The notes: generated by a model not told the origin, from the letters alone. A stretch of DNA of 64,000 nucleotides from Centipeda artemidis DSM 19719 (GCF_000426665.1 NZ_AUFU01000011.1:1-64000), one strand, 5' to 3'. Shown: positions 50,663 through 60,370, counted from the first letter of the stretch. Numbers and translations: made by a program.

Positions 50663-52639
50663 CTAAAACTTAAATTTATTCGTGATATTTTGCAGATCCG
50701 TCGCTAGTGTCGCCAGACTCTGCGATGCGCTTGCGATCTCCTGACTCGATGCGGACTGCGATTCCGAGGAGCTGGAAATATTCTGCATGTGATCCGCCGT
50801 TGTTTTACTGATCTCATTGATATCGTCGACAGCATGAACAATATCCTCGGCTCCCGTCGATATGGTCTGCATGGCGTTGTTGATCTGTGCCATTTGTCCG
50901 TTGATCGTATCGACCATCTTCATGATGCTTTCAAACTGCGCACCGACGTCATGAATCGCAGCTGTGCCTACCTGTACTTCCGATGTGCCGCTCTGCATCG
51001 CAGCGACGGCTTCGGCGGTATCGCGCTGGACGCCGGCGATGCGCTCTTTGATCTGTTCGGAGGCTTCACGGGACTGTTCAGCAAGCTTTCTTACTTCCTC
51101 TGCGACGACTGCAAAGCCGCGTCCGGTCTCTCCCGCGCGTGCCGCTTCGATGGCTGCATTGAGTGCAAGAAGGTTGGTCTGATCGGCGATACCGGAGATC
51201 GTGTCAACAATCTCGCCGATCTGCTTGGAGCTTTCGCCGAGTTTCTCGACGACTTCGGCTGAATGCAGAACGCTCTGCTCGATGCCCGCCATCTTCGCCA
51301 TGGCCTCGTTCATAAGAGCTTCGCCCTTTTGCGCTGCGTCTGCAGTCGCAGCGGAGCCGGCGGCAACCTGTTTCGCATCGTCGGTCATACGGCGAATATC
51401 GCCGGATACGGTTTCGACACCGGCCTTTGCTCCGGAGACGTTCGTAAGCTGCCGTTGTGTACCGCTCGCGACCTCGACAACGGTGGAGGCAACATTTGTT
51501 GCGGATTCGGCCATCTGATGCGCGCCCGCGGTGAGCTCTTCGCTCGCCGCCGCGAGTTGCTCGGCGGTTCCGGCAACTTGCTTGATGAGACCGTTGATAT
51601 TTTTCATCATAGTATTAAAGTTCGATGCAAGCCGACCGAGTTCATCCTTGGAGGTAACGGGGAGATCCGGGAGGTTCAGTTTCCCCTCTGCCAATGCACT
51701 GACATGGTGCATGAGGCGATCGGTCGCCCCCGTGATGGTAGACGCAAAGCGCAGAAGCACGAAAATAATGATGCCGACAAGCACGATACCGATGATGCTC
51801 ATCACGGCGTAGGTCAGTTTGAGGCTGTTCAACTCGGCAAAAGCAATGGATTCCGGTACGGAAACGACGACGATCCAACCGTTTACAGGGACGGTGGCAT
51901 AGGCGATAATCTGCTCCTCACCGTTCTCTTCCATTGTAAAGTAATCGGCTTTCTTTTGCAGCATCTCAGGAAAACGCGCTTTCAGAACCTCATTTTGGTC
52001 GAAGCGCTGCATTTCCTGCCCTTCGGAGGAGGCGAGGATGATACCGCTCGGATCGACGATCTCGGCCTGTCCCTGCCCGTGATATTTGAGATTCTTGATA
52101 TGTTCGGCGAGCGGAGCAAGCGAAATGTCGACGCAGACAACACCCGCGACCGTATTATTTTTATCATTGTATGGAGCGATTGCCGAGACAAGGATCTTTT
52201 TGGTATTGAGGTCTTCATATGCCTTGGTAAATCCCTGTTTTCCAATTGCCTTGGCTTCGTTGTACCACGGGCGTTCGTGTGGATTGACCTGCCCCGTGGC
52301 ATCGCCCGTCGTCCAGCGGATGTACCTGCCGCTTTCCGCACCGTGAATGATGTTAAGCACATCCTTATCGTCTGCGCCGAGACTAAGCATGCTTTGGTCA
52401 AACTGCTCAGGTCTGCCCGCATATTCGGTGAGGAGGTTTGCCGTGGCTTGAGCGATACGCCCTTTTTCGTTCAGCCAGCCGTTCAGCATTTCGCTCTCGA
52501 CGGTCAACGTCGCCTTGATCTCGCCGGAGATGCTATTTTCGAGCGCGCTTTTCGCCTTGAAATAACCGATGCCACAAATCGCAACGACAAGTACCGCCAT
52601 GAGAATTCCCGTCAGCAGAAGTTTTTGTTTGATCCCCAC
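50663..52639 (-). CDS. Methyl-accepting chemotaxis protein with dCache sensor (1)
   Basis: 658 aa starting at GTG 52639 (RBS AAGGAAGGA). Membrane helix about 7-28; a double-Cache extracellular sensor (about 30-275) containing [10 protein letters not shown] and, further on, VCVDISL, which fits the R-W-Y...D amino-acid-binding pattern of dCache receptors; a second helix ([22 protein letters not shown]); HAMP; then a signalling domain with [43 protein letters not shown]. It ends KFKF. Tandem paralogue of the next gene, same orientation. Confidence 0.92.
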   Translation of the reverse strand: MGIKQKLLLTGILMAVLVVAICGIGYFKAKSALENSISGEIKATLTVESEMLNGWLNEKGRIAQATANLLTEYAGRPEQFDQSMLSLGADDKDVLNIIHGAESGRYIRWTTGDATGQVNPHERPWYNEAKAIGKQGFTKAYEDLNTKKILVSAIAPYNDKNNTVAGVVCVDISLAPLAEHIKNLKYHGQGQAEIVDPSGIILASSEGQEMQRFDQNEVLKARFPEMLQKKADYFTMEENGEEQIIAYATVPVNGWIVVVSVPESIAFAELNSLKLTYAVMSIIGIVLVGIIIFVLLRFASTITGATDRLMHHVSALAEGKLNLPDLPVTSKDELGRLASNFNTMMKNINGLIKQVAGTAEQLAAASEELTAGAHQMAESATNVASTVVEVASGTQRQLTNVSGAKAGVETVSGDIRRMTDDAKQVAAGSAATADAAQKGEALMNEAMAKMAGIEQSVLHSAEVVEKLGESSKQIGEIVDTISGIADQTNLLALNAAIEAARAGETGRGFAVVAEEVRKLAEQSREASEQIKERIAGVQRDTAEAVAAMQSGTSEVQVGTAAIHDVGAQFESIMKMVDTINGQMAQINNAMQTISTGAEDIVHAVDDINEISKTTADHMQNISSSSESQSASSQEIASASQSLATLATDLQNITNKFKF

Positions 52640-52815
52640 AATATATTCCTTCCTTCAAAAAATATGGAATCACTCTATCAGAGTCCCCCGACTCTATCGC
52701 GTTCCTTTTTTATTCTATATAATTCTCGCGGGTTAATCAAGCCCTTATGCATATTTAGAGAAAATTTACCGAGATATCTGTGAGAAAATGATTCGAAGCC
52801 ATCGGATATGCGCGC

Positions 52816-52853
52816 AAAAAAAGGCACGGCGGGAAATCCCCGGCATGCCTTTG
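52816..52853 (-). terminator. Terminator of the second dCache receptor
   Basis: On the minus strand AAAGGCATGCCGGGG pairs with CCCGCCGTGCCTTT, then a T run. Confidence 0.85.
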
Positions 52854-52879
52854 CGGAACCAATATTTAATCGAACCCGA

Positions 52880-54853
52880 TTAGAATTTGAACTTATTCGT
52901 GGTATTCTGCAAGTCCGTCGCGAGCATCGCCAAACTCTGCGATGCGCTTGCGATCTCCTGGCTCGAGGCGGACTGCGACTCGGACGAACTGGAGATGCTC
53001 TGCATATGGTCGGCGGTCTGCTCGGTGATTTCGTTGACCATGGTCGCAGATCCGACAATGTCGTCCATGCCTGTCTCGACGGTGTGAATGGCGCTGTTCA
53101 TCTCAGTCATCTGCGTGTTGATCTCATCGACCATACGCATGATGTCCTCGAACTGCGCCCCAACGTCGCGGATGGCAGCGGAACCCGACTGCACCTCGGC
53201 GGTGCCGCTCTGCATGGCGGTAACTGCTTCGGCGGTATCATGCTGGACGACGGAGATGCGCTCTTTGATCTGCTCGGCGGCTTCACGTGCCCCCTCGGCG
53301 AGCTTGCGCACCTCTTCGGCGACGACTGCAAAGCCGCGCCCCGACTCCCCTGCGCGCGCCGCCTCAATAGCGGCGTTGAGGGCGAGGAGGTTGGTCTGCT
53401 CTGCGATGGCAGAGATGGATTCGACGATCTCGCCGATCTGCTTGGAACTCTCGCCGAGTTTTTCGACGACCTCGGCGGATCGCAGGACGCTCTGCTCGAT
53501 GCCGCTCATCTTTGTCATGGCTTCGTTCATGAGGGTTTCGCCCCGGGCGGCAGCATCCGCGGTGGAGGCGGAGCCGGCGGCGACCTTTTCCGCTTTTTCG
53601 CTCATGCGCGTGACGTCGCCCATGACGATACCGATGGTCTTCTTTGCGCCCGCAAGGCTCTCGAGCTGGCGATCCGTACCGCCCGCGACCTCAATGACGG
53701 TGGAGGCGACGGCGGTGGCGGATTCCGCCATCTGCTGCGCGCCTGCGGTGAGCTCTTCGCTTGCGGCGGCGAGCTGCTCGGCGGTTCCGGCAACCTGCTT
53801 GATGAGCGCCTTGATATTTTTGACCATACTGTTGAAGTTCTCAGCAAGGCGCCCGAGCTCATCCTGCGAGACAACAGGCAGATCGGGGAGGTTCAGCTCG
53901 CCCTTTGCGAGCAGTCCGACGTGGTGCATGAGGCGCTCGGTCGCTCCGGTAACGGACGATGCGAAGCGCAGGAGGGCGAAGAGGATGCCCGCAACGAGCA
54001 GAATGCCGATGATGCTCATGACCGTGTAGGTGGTCTTGAGCCCGGCAAGCTGCGCAAAGGCGACGCTCTCGGGAACGGCGATGCTGACGACCCAGCCGGT
54101 CGATGGGACGGTGGCGTACGCGATGATCTGCGACTGCCCGTCTTTTTCCATGATAAAGTAGCCGTTTTTATTTTGCAGCATCTCCGGGAAGCGTACTTTG
54201 AGGACTTCGTTCTCGTCGACCTTGTGCAGTGCCTGCCCTTCGGAGGACGCAATGATCAGCCCGCTCGGGTCGACGACGATGCTCGCTCCGGTACCTTGGT
54301 ATTTGACGGATTTGATGTATTCCGCGAGGGCGTCGAGCGAGATGTCCGAGAGAACGGCGCCGCGGAACGTGCCGTCGATGCTGTAGGGAGCGACGGCGGA
54401 GATGATGGGTTTCTTCGTGGAGTTGTCCACGTAAACGGATGTGAAGAACGGTGCGCTCTTGGTCTTTGCCTCAAGATACCAAGGGCGGTTCAGCGGGTCA
54501 AACTCTCCGGTGATGTTGCCGTCGACCCAGCTGATGAAGCGCCCGTCCTCGGCGCCGTAGGCGAGGTCGATGAGATCTTTATCGCCGGCGGCGAGGCTGA
54601 CGATCTCACGGTTCATGACGACGGGATTGTCGCCCATGGCGGTGAGGAGGTTCGCCAGACTCTCGGTGCGCTGGAGTTTTTTCGAGATCCAGCTGTCGAG
54701 TTTCTCCGATTCAACGTGCAGGAGCGCGTTGATCTCGCCGGAGGTACTCTCCACGAGCGCTTCCTGTGCGCGGTAGTAGCCGATGCCGCAGATCGCAATA
54801 ACGAGCAGCACCATGAGGGTTCCCATGAGAAGCAGTTTTTGCTTGATTCCCAA
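52880..54853 (-). CDS. Methyl-accepting chemotaxis protein with dCache sensor (2)
   Basis: 657 aa from TTG 54853, chosen because it follows AAAAGGAAGGG and gives [13 protein letters not shown] aligned with the start of the neighbouring receptor; longer in-frame starts add unlikely residues. Double-Cache sensor with NRPWYLEAK and [13 protein letters not shown]; signalling tip [26 protein letters not shown] end. The sensor domains are much more diverged than the signalling domains, consistent with duplication followed by ligand change. Confidence 0.9.
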   Translation of the reverse strand: MGIKQKLLLMGTLMVLLVIAICGIGYYRAQEALVESTSGEINALLHVESEKLDSWISKKLQRTESLANLLTAMGDNPVVMNREIVSLAAGDKDLIDLAYGAEDGRFISWVDGNITGEFDPLNRPWYLEAKTKSAPFFTSVYVDNSTKKPIISAVAPYSIDGTFRGAVLSDISLDALAEYIKSVKYQGTGASIVVDPSGLIIASSEGQALHKVDENEVLKVRFPEMLQNKNGYFIMEKDGQSQIIAYATVPSTGWVVSIAVPESVAFAQLAGLKTTYTVMSIIGILLVAGILFALLRFASSVTGATERLMHHVGLLAKGELNLPDLPVVSQDELGRLAENFNSMVKNIKALIKQVAGTAEQLAAASEELTAGAQQMAESATAVASTVIEVAGGTDRQLESLAGAKKTIGIVMGDVTRMSEKAEKVAAGSASTADAAARGETLMNEAMTKMSGIEQSVLRSAEVVEKLGESSKQIGEIVESISAIAEQTNLLALNAAIEAARAGESGRGFAVVAEEVRKLAEGAREAAEQIKERISVVQHDTAEAVTAMQSGTAEVQSGSAAIRDVGAQFEDIMRMVDEINTQMTEMNSAIHTVETGMDDIVGSATMVNEITEQTADHMQSISSSSESQSASSQEIASASQSLAMLATDLQNTTNKFKF

Positions 54854-55021
54854 AATACATCCCTTCCTTTTCATTTCCATTTCTACACAACAATCGGGTG
54901 CGCCCCACAGCGTACCTGTCCCCGACATTTAATGCTATCCATTTTATATGATTTATATATTTAAATCAATCCCATACTTTAAGAAATTTAACAAATGTCA
55001 TGAGAATTTTATAGAAACAAT

Positions 55022-55063
55022 AAAAAGAACCGTGAAACGAGGAACGTTTCCGGTTCTTTTCGA
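55022..55063. terminator. Orphan terminator-like hairpin
   Basis: AAAAGAACCG pairs with CGGTTCTTTT around an inner GAAACG/CGTTTC stem. No gene reads into it from either side at close range, but it borders the R repeats, as the clpX terminator does. Confidence 0.6.
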
Positions 55064-55089
55064 TCTATGATATTTGATTTTGCAGCCGA

Positions 55090-55199
55090 ATGACACGGAC
55101 GTTTCGATGCATAGCTAGGAATAAAGGCGCAGCCAAAACCTACGTCGACGAAGCGTTCGACGAAAATGACAACGCTAGGCGCGAAAATTCCGTGTCTCC
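55090..55199 (+). repeat. Structured repeat, family R copy 9 (shortened)
   Basis: TGACACGGA and TCCGTGT outer arms remain complementary; an internal deletion makes it about 110 bp. Subtype with GCATAGCTAGG and ACGCTAGGCGCG. First of a tandem pair. Confidence 0.75.
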
Positions 55200-55213
55200 C
55201 CACCGCAACCTAC

Positions 55214-55292
55214 GCGGCGTGCAAGCTTTGATGCATAGCTAGGCATGAGGAGAATCCAAGCGAAGGCGTAGTTAAAGACCTACGTCAAATTC
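55214..55292 (+). repeat. Structured repeat, family R copy 10 (truncated)
   Basis: GGCGTGCAAGCTTTGATGCA, TAGCTAGGCATGAGG and GAAGGCGTAGTTAAAGACCT match the left two thirds of the family. The sequence then departs at CAAATTCAG into the promoter of the next operon. Confidence 0.7.
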
Positions 55293-55410
55293 AGAAAAAA
55301 TTTGCACACTATATCAACTTATGGTAGGATAATGCGGTATATTTTATTGGAAACTGCCGCGGACAGCATGTTGTTCTGCGTTCGACGGCGCGTGTTTTGA
55401 GGAGGAGTTT

Positions 55411-55671
55411 ATGACAACCGAAGAGAGATGTGCGGACGCTATCGCGCGTGAGGCGAGGCGTACCGCAGCAGCAGGTGCTGTGTTCGCGGTGCTGTGGGTG
55501 CTGCTGGGCTTTGGGCTGGCGGATGCGGATATTTGGGTCGCGGGATTCCCGCTCTGGGCGATCACGTCGACAGTCGGCGTGATGGTGGTGGGGGCCCTGC
55601 TCGCGTTCTATCTTGCGCGCACGGCGGAGGATGTGCCCTTTGAGTCGCACGGAGAGGGGGCGCAGCGATGA
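55411..55671 (+). CDS. YhdT-like small membrane protein (DUF997)
   Basis: 86 aa with two membrane helices (AAGAVFAVLWVLLGFGLADADIW and LWAITSTVGVMVVGALLAFYLA). It matches the DUF997/YhdT type that precedes panF in many bacteria, and its stop overlaps the panF start (ATGA). Probably an accessory to the symporter. TTGCAC-N17-TAGGAT at about 55312-55340 is a possible promoter; RBS GAGGAGG. Confidence 0.82.
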   Translation: MTTEERCADAIAREARRTAAAGAVFAVLWVLLGFGLADADIWVAGFPLWAITSTVGVMVVGALLAFYLARTAEDVPFESHGEGAQR

Positions 55672-57113
55672 ATACGCTCTATGTGCTGCTGCCGCTGCTC
55701 TTTTTTATGGTCTTTATGCTCGCGCTCGGCATCTATGTGCGGCGACATGAAGGTGCGGGCGGCTTCCTCTCGGGCTACTTCGTGGGGGGGCAGTCGCTCG
55801 GATCGTTCGTGCTCGCGATGACGATGGTCGCGACGTACAGCTCTGTGAGTTCGTTCGTTGGGGGTCCCGGGATGGCGTACGAGATCGGCTTCGGCTGGAT
55901 CTATATGGCGGTCATTCAGGCGGTGACGATTTTCCTCGTGCTCGGCATTTTCGGGAAAAAGGTGGCGCGCCTTGCCCGCCGCATTCACGCGGTGACGATC
56001 GTGGACATCATCCGGCACCGCTACCGTTCGGACGCGCTCGCGGCGCTGGCGGCATTTGCGATTGTGCTGTTCTTTGCGGCGTCGATGGTGGCGCAGTTCG
56101 TCGGCGGGGCACAGCTCTTTGCGGCGGTAACGGGATACAGCTACGAGCTGGGGCTGATTCTCTTCGGTGTGGTGGTCGTTGTCTATACGTCGATCGGCGG
56201 ATTCCGTGCCGTTGCACTGACGGATACTTGCTGTGCGCTGGTGATGATGGCGGGGATCGTGCTGCTCTTTTACTATGTACTCGATGCAGGGGGGGGGCTT
56301 GCGGCGATCATGGAGACGCTGCGCACGGCGCATCCGGAGATGCTGACGCCGACGTCAGCGGGGCATATGCCGGTGTCGCTCTACATTTCACAGTGGCTGC
56401 TCGTGGGCGCGCTGACGATCGCGCTGCCGCAGTCGGTGGTGCGCTCGATCAGCTATCGGAGCAGCGGTGATATGAACCGGGCGATGATCATCGGGACGAT
56501 CGTGATTTCCTTTATGAACATCGCGGTGAACCTCGTCGGTGTGCTCGGGCGCGGTGTGCTCATGGTTCCGGCAAAGGAACTCGGCGGCGTGGACAGTGTG
56601 ATCCCGCAGCTGATGGCGTCGGTGATGCCGCCCGCGCTGCTCGGTTTTGCGATCATCGGCCCGCTCGCGGCGTCCATCTCAACGATCTCGGGCGTGCTCA
56701 TCGTGGCGTCCTCCGCGGTGGTGAAGGATGTCTATCTCCATCACATGCAAAAACGCGGTCGGTTCGTCCCGGAAAAGACGCTGCGCCGTCTCTCCATGGG
56801 CATTACCGCCGCGCTGGGCATTATTGTGTTCATTCTCGCCATCGCGCCGCCGTCGCTCATCTGGCTCATCAATATGTTCGCGTTCGGTGGGCTTGAGACG
56901 GCGTTTTTCTGGGTGCTTGTCTTTGGTCTTTTTACGACGTGGGCGACGCGCACGGGTGCGCTCTGTGCCATGGGCGGCGGGACGCTCGTCTACTGCGTCG
57001 CGATGGCGGTGGGCTTTCGTCCGCTCGGTCTGCATCCCATCGCCGTCGGCATTACCGTCTCGCTCGCGTTTTTCCTCATCGGGAATATGCTCGAGCGGCG
57101 CACCCAGACTTGA
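55668..57113 (+). CDS. panF: Sodium/pantothenate symporter
   Basis: 481 aa, about thirteen helices of the SSS family. GGFLSGYFVGGQSLGSFVLAMTMVATYSSVSSFVGGPGMAYEIGFGWIYMA and IIGPLAASISTISGVLIVASSAVVKDVY are characteristic. It imports pantothenate, the coenzyme A precursor, with sodium. The pairing with a YhdT-like gene supports panF over other SSS members. Its stop codon overlaps the -35 box of the first antitoxin RNA promoter. Confidence 0.9.
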   Translation: MNTLYVLLPLLFFMVFMLALGIYVRRHEGAGGFLSGYFVGGQSLGSFVLAMTMVATYSSVSSFVGGPGMAYEIGFGWIYMAVIQAVTIFLVLGIFGKKVARLARRIHAVTIVDIIRHRYRSDALAALAAFAIVLFFAASMVAQFVGGAQLFAAVTGYSYELGLILFGVVVVVYTSIGGFRAVALTDTCCALVMMAGIVLLFYYVLDAGGGLAAIMETLRTAHPEMLTPTSAGHMPVSLYISQWLLVGALTIALPQSVVRSISYRSSGDMNRAMIIGTIVISFMNIAVNLVGVLGRGVLMVPAKELGGVDSVIPQLMASVMPPALLGFAIIGPLAASISTISGVLIVASSAVVKDVYLHHMQKRGRFVPEKTLRRLSMGITAALGIIVFILAIAPPSLIWLINMFAFGGLETAFFWVLVFGLFTTWATRTGALCAMGGGTLVYCVAMAVGFRPLGLHPIAVGITVSLAFFLIGNMLERRTQT

Positions 57114-57144
57114 CAATTTGTATTGAGAAACGTATAATGAAGAC

Positions 57145-57240
57145 ACAAAAAGAGTGACAGCCGAGTAGTTCCGTCGGTCACTCCCCAAAATTTTTGTTTC
57201 TTGAAGAAGAGCCGACATGAACCGTGGACGGTTCTTTTTC
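57145..57240 (+). ncRNA. Antisense antitoxin RNA, unit 1
   Basis: Promoter TTGACA (57110-57115), 17 bases, TATAAT (57133-57138). The predicted RNA begins with a GAGTGACAGCCGAG/CGGTCACTC hairpin and ends at terminator GAACCGTGGACGGTTC plus Ts. On the minus strand the same 5' hairpin is followed by Ts and acts as the terminator of the toxin mRNA, so the two RNAs overlap along the whole antitoxin. Confidence 0.8.
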
Positions 57241-57247
57241 TATTTAA

Positions 57248-57331
57248 TCAACGATTAAACAGAGCCGAAACAATGTCGACAATCAGCGTCAGAGCGGCGA
57301 TCGCGAGCGAAAGCTTCTCATACAGCGTCAT
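57248..57331 (-). CDS. Type I toxin peptide, unit 1 (holin-like toxin family)
   Basis: 27 aa: MTLYEKLSLAIAAL then TLIVDIVSALFNR. One hydrophobic helix with a charged end, like the TxpA / putative holin-like toxin peptides that depolarise the membrane. The start follows GGGAGGTG; that SD is paired in CCTCCC-TTT-GGGAGG, which should block translation until opened. Promoter on the minus strand: TTCCGT-N17-TATAAT (-10 at 57386-57381). Confidence 0.82.
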   Translation of the reverse strand: MTLYEKLSLAIAALTLIVDIVSALFNR

Positions 57332-57450
57332 GCGCATCACCTCCCAAAGGGAGGCCGAACCTCGTCTGTCACTTGCAAATATTATAGCGCATAGTTTCGT
57401 AAAACGGAAGTGTGCTTGACATTTTTTGTGTGGAACCGTATAATAATGGC

Positions 57451-57548
57451 ATAAAAAGAGTGACAGCCGAGTGGTACCGTCGGTCACTCCCCAAATTTTT
57501 TAGGATTGAAGAAGAGCCGACATGAACCGCGTGGACGGTTCTTTTTCT
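57451..57548 (+). ncRNA. Antisense antitoxin RNA, unit 2
   Basis: Promoter TTGACA (57416-57421), 17 bases, TATAAT (57439-57444). Same 5' hairpin as unit 1; terminator GAACCG/CGGTTC (57524-57541) followed by Ts. Confidence 0.8.
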
Positions 57549-57554
57549 ATTTAA

Positions 57555-57638
57555 TCAACGATTAAATAGAGCAGATATAATGCTGACAATCAGCGTCAGA
57601 GCAGCGATCGCAAGCGAAAGCACTTCATACAGCGTCAT
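57555..57638 (-). CDS. Type I toxin peptide, unit 2
   Basis: 27 aa: MTLYEVLSLAIAAL then TLIVSIISALFNR. It differs from unit 1 at four residues. Same SD-sequestering CCTCCC-TTT-GGGAGG hairpin and a TTCCAA-N17-TATAAT promoter on the minus strand. Confidence 0.82.
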   Translation of the reverse strand: MTLYEVLSLAIAALTLIVSIISALFNR

Positions 57639-57756
57639 GTGCATCACCTCCCAAAGGGAGGCCGAACCTCGTCTGCCACTTGCAAATATTATAGCACAGA
57701 CTTTCGAATATTGGAAGTACGCTTGACATTTTTTGTGTCGAACCGTATAATAAGAG

Positions 57757-57852
57757 TACAAAAAGAGTGACAGCCGAGTGGTGTCGTCGGTCACTCCCCA
57801 AAATTTTAAGTCTTGAAGAAGAGCCGACACGAACCGTGGACGGTTCTTTTTC
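57757..57852 (+). ncRNA. Antisense antitoxin RNA, unit 3
   Basis: Promoter TTGACA (57723-57728), 17 bases, TATAAT (57746-57751); terminator GAACCGTGGACGGTTC (57831-57846) plus Ts. Confidence 0.8.
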
Positions 57853-57859
57853 TATTGCG

Positions 57860-57943
57860 TCACGGACGCATTAGAATAGATACCATGCTGACAATCAGCG
57901 TCAAAGCGGCGATCGCGAGCGAAAGCACTTCATACAGCGTCAT
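57860..57943 (-). CDS. Type I toxin peptide, unit 3
   Basis: 27 aa: MTLYEVLSLAIAAL then TLIVSMVSILMRP. The C-terminus is altered compared with units 1 and 2 (SILMRP for SALFNR). The SD hairpin here is CCTCCC-ACG-GGAGG, so the loop changed but pairing is kept. Promoter on the minus strand TTCCAA (58020-58015), 17 bases, TATAAT (57997-57992). Confidence 0.8.
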   Translation of the reverse strand: MTLYEVLSLAIAALTLIVSMVSILMRP

Positions 57944-58034
57944 GCGCATCACCTCCCGTGGGAGGCCGAACCTCGTCTGTCACTTATAAGCATTATAGCA
58001 CATATTTTCGCATATTGGAAGTCGCAATTTCCTC

Positions 58035-59312
58035 TTACTTCGTGCATACAAGGGGCACAAAATACGCCTCCGTTCCGGCGATTTCCTCCGGAGAGAAGCG
58101 TGCACCGACCGCCGAGGGTTCGCCAAGCAGTATAAAGCAGGAGAGCGTGAGGTACCCGTCCTTTGTCCCCGAGTCAACGGTATGCCGAAACTGCGGCTGA
58201 CGGATGAAGTCCTGATACATCGCCTTACGGCTCGTGCGGCAGACGATCTCATCATAGTTTTCGACGTATTTTTCAACGGCAGTCCGCGTGTGACCGCCGT
58301 TTTTTTGTACGACACGGACGTTCCGCCCCTCGCGCCCCCAGATCTCCTTGCGGATATACGCGCCGTCCGCGAGTGCGCCGAAGTCGTCCTCGAAATAAGA
58401 CGGCACGAGGTACCGCTCGATGAGCGCGCATTCCTCCGGAGAGAAGAACCGACGCTCCGCGGCGAGGGCATGAACGAGCGCCATAAAGGATTTGTTCTGC
58501 AGGACGATCGCCTCGGGCGGGTTCATCATCGCGAACTTTCCTTCCTTATAAAGATCGAGGAACATCGCGCCGAGCGGCTCGTCCTCATCCGTCTGCTCGT
58601 CGATCAGGATCTCCATCGGATGCAGTCGATAGAGTGCTGCCGTATATTCATCATCAGGCAGCGGAATGCCCTCCGCATCGATCTCCATGTCGTAGAACGA
58701 GAGGAAGCGGATGTCCGCCTGCGGATGCCCCTCCTGCATGAGCCTCTGCAAAAACAGGGTCGTCGCGAGGTCTTCGGGATAGTCGTCAAAACAGGAGAAC
58801 ACGAAGGGCGCGTCCTCATCCGCATCGCCGACGCAGCGTTCCCACACATGCGAGAGAAAGACGCGAAGCTGCGCCGTCGCGCCCGCATTCGGATTGCCTT
58901 TCTCGAAATACTCCGCCGCAACGGCGTTCGCATAGTAGCTCTCGATGATGAAACAGGGCGTGTCCGCGTTGATCTCCACCATGCGGATGCGCCCCGCCTC
59001 GTCGAGCACATAGTCAAACCGCGCGAGCCACGTCGGCAGCCCGAACACATTCGGCGTGCGCAGATAGGGCAGCAGCTCCTCGGGCATGTCCATCGCGCGC
59101 GCAAAGTCGTCGGGCGCATCGCGGAACACCGCCGCCGCTTTGCAAAACACATGAAAAAGCCCCCGTGACGCCGTGCGCAGCTCCTCATAAAAGGAGTCGG
59201 GAAACGCCTGCGCCGTATGTGCGGGGTAGCGATCCGCATAGTCACCGTACTGAATATACGTGAAAATACGAGGATCGAGCCGATCGATATAGGTTGCGGA
59301 TGCACTCATCAT
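58035..59312 (-). CDS. Glutathionylspermidine-synthase-like ATP-grasp enzyme (YgiC/YjfC type)
   Basis: About 425 aa from ATG 59312 (RBS GTGAGGAA). LARFDYVLDEAGRIRMVEINADTPCFIIES, FVFSCFDDYPEDLATTLFLQ, FAMMNPPEAIVLQNKSFMALVHAL and YIRKEIWGREGRNVRVVQ fit the GSP_synth C-terminal ATP-grasp ligase family. The amidase domain of true glutathionylspermidine synthase is absent. These stand-alone enzymes are thought to form amide bonds on peptides or amines. Last gene of a four-gene operon. Confidence 0.85.
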   Translation of the reverse strand: MMSASATYIDRLDPRIFTYIQYGDYADRYPAHTAQAFPDSFYEELRTASRGLFHVFCKAAAVFRDAPDDFARAMDMPEELLPYLRTPNVFGLPTWLARFDYVLDEAGRIRMVEINADTPCFIIESYYANAVAAEYFEKGNPNAGATAQLRVFLSHVWERCVGDADEDAPFVFSCFDDYPEDLATTLFLQRLMQEGHPQADIRFLSFYDMEIDAEGIPLPDDEYTAALYRLHPMEILIDEQTDEDEPLGAMFLDLYKEGKFAMMNPPEAIVLQNKSFMALVHALAAERRFFSPEECALIERYLVPSYFEDDFGALADGAYIRKEIWGREGRNVRVVQKNGGHTRTAVEKYVENYDEIVCRTSRKAMYQDFIRQPQFRHTVDSGTKDGYLTLSCFILLGEPSAVGARFSPEEIAGTEAYFVPLVCTK

Positions 59313-59319
59313 AGATTCC

Positions 59320-59898
59320 TCACGAACCGTGCCCGGACGAGCGCACGCCCGCGCGTCCAAAGCCGGATTTTCGCGTTAGCTGCTTGACATTATCGCTCTT
59401 TTTTCCGTCGTAGTTCGTTCCGCTGCGTCCCCAGTAGCCGCGTCCCGCGCCGCCGTGGTAGTTGGACACCCCCTTGGACACGGGCGGCGGCGCGGGCAGA
59501 GCCTCTAGCGCTCCGTTCGGGCGATAGGTCATCGCACTCACATCCATCGCGCCGCCCGGGTACGCGCTCCCGTGGAACGCAAAATAGTTCGCGGCAATCG
59601 GCGCGAGCAGGCTTGCCGTGCCGTACTCCCAGATCAGATTGCCCGCCTCATCCCGGCGGAACGTCACCACCGTATCGTCGTCATAGAGCGCGGTCTCCGT
59701 GCCGTCGCCGCCGTTCATCAGCGTGAAGCGCCGCCCATAGGCATCCGAGAGCCGCTGCTCGCCCGCGTTCCACGCAGGGTGTACGACCTCGCACAGCTCA
59801 TATATAATGTCGTTGCGATAGTAATACCCCGCACCGAGCGCCGCGACCGATGCGAATACGGCAGCGAGAATTTTTGCCTTTCGTCCTGCATTCTCCAT
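59320..59898 (-). CDS. Membrane-anchored protein, DUF1190/YgiB-like
   Basis: 192 aa. Anchor helix at about 8-26 (KILAAVFASVAALGAGYYY). The mature part has YPGGAMDVSAMTYRPNGALEALPAPPPVSKGVSNYHGGAGRGYWGRSG and the tail TRKSGFGRAGVRSSGHGS. The Ser/Gly-rich tail with RKSGFG recalls the ending of YgiB (DUF1190), whose gene sits beside the GSP-synthase-like ygiC in E. coli; this link is by memory of the family. The tail may be the substrate of the neighbouring ligase. Confidence 0.6.
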   Translation of the reverse strand: MENAGRKAKILAAVFASVAALGAGYYYRNDIIYELCEVVHPAWNAGEQRLSDAYGRRFTLMNGGDGTETALYDDDTVVTFRRDEAGNLIWEYGTASLLAPIAANYFAFHGSAYPGGAMDVSAMTYRPNGALEALPAPPPVSKGVSNYHGGAGRGYWGRSGTNYDGKKSDNVKQLTRKSGFGRAGVRSSGHGS

Positions 59899-59909
59899 GG
59901 CATGCCCCG

Positions 59910-60341
59910 TTAGTGTACCGCGCCGCTGATGACGAGCGAGAGCCCGACAAAAATACCGAAGACGAAGATCCCCGCCGCCGTGTTGCCGCGCATGATCTCG
60001 GCGGACAGCTCATACTTCCGATGCCACACATTGATGATGAAGAACCCGAGGATGAAAAAGACGATGCCGACGCACGCATAGACGACGCTCGCCGTGACGC
60101 CGCTCACGAAATCGAGCGGCACAGCGTCATAGACGGGCGTGACGATGACCGCGCGCAGGATCTCGCCGATGCCGATGAACGAGCCTGCCGAGAGCCACGC
60201 GACCGCGCGGTTGCCGCGCCGAATCTCCTCCGAAAAGTCCCCGGGGATAAAAAAATCAATGACGATGTTCGAGACAATCATCAAGAGAATGCCGAACATG
60301 GCATAAAACACAGACAGCATAAGAACGGACAAATCGATCAT
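59910..60341 (-). CDS. DUF350 membrane protein (YjfL-like)
   Basis: 143 aa from ATG 60341 (RBS GATAGGAG). Four hydrophobic helices in two repeats; NRAVAWLSAGSFIGIGEILRAVIV and NTAAGIFVFGIFVGLSLVISGAV are the paired repeat ends typical of DUF350. Function unknown; in E. coli the homologue yjfL is in an operon with a GSP-synthase-like gene. Confidence 0.82.
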   Translation of the reverse strand: MIDLSVLMLSVFYAMFGILLMIVSNIVIDFFIPGDFSEEIRRGNRAVAWLSAGSFIGIGEILRAVIVTPVYDAVPLDFVSGVTASVVYACVGIVFFILGFFIINVWHRKYELSAEIMRGNTAAGIFVFGIFVGLSLVISGAVH

Positions 60342-60370
60342 AACGAACGCTCCTATCTTCTCCCGGGCTA

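Noticed and set aside
52808-54964. 718-codon frame antisense to the second dCache receptor
   Set aside because: It is exactly opposite a complete chemoreceptor and has repetitive GDD/LLG-type composition.
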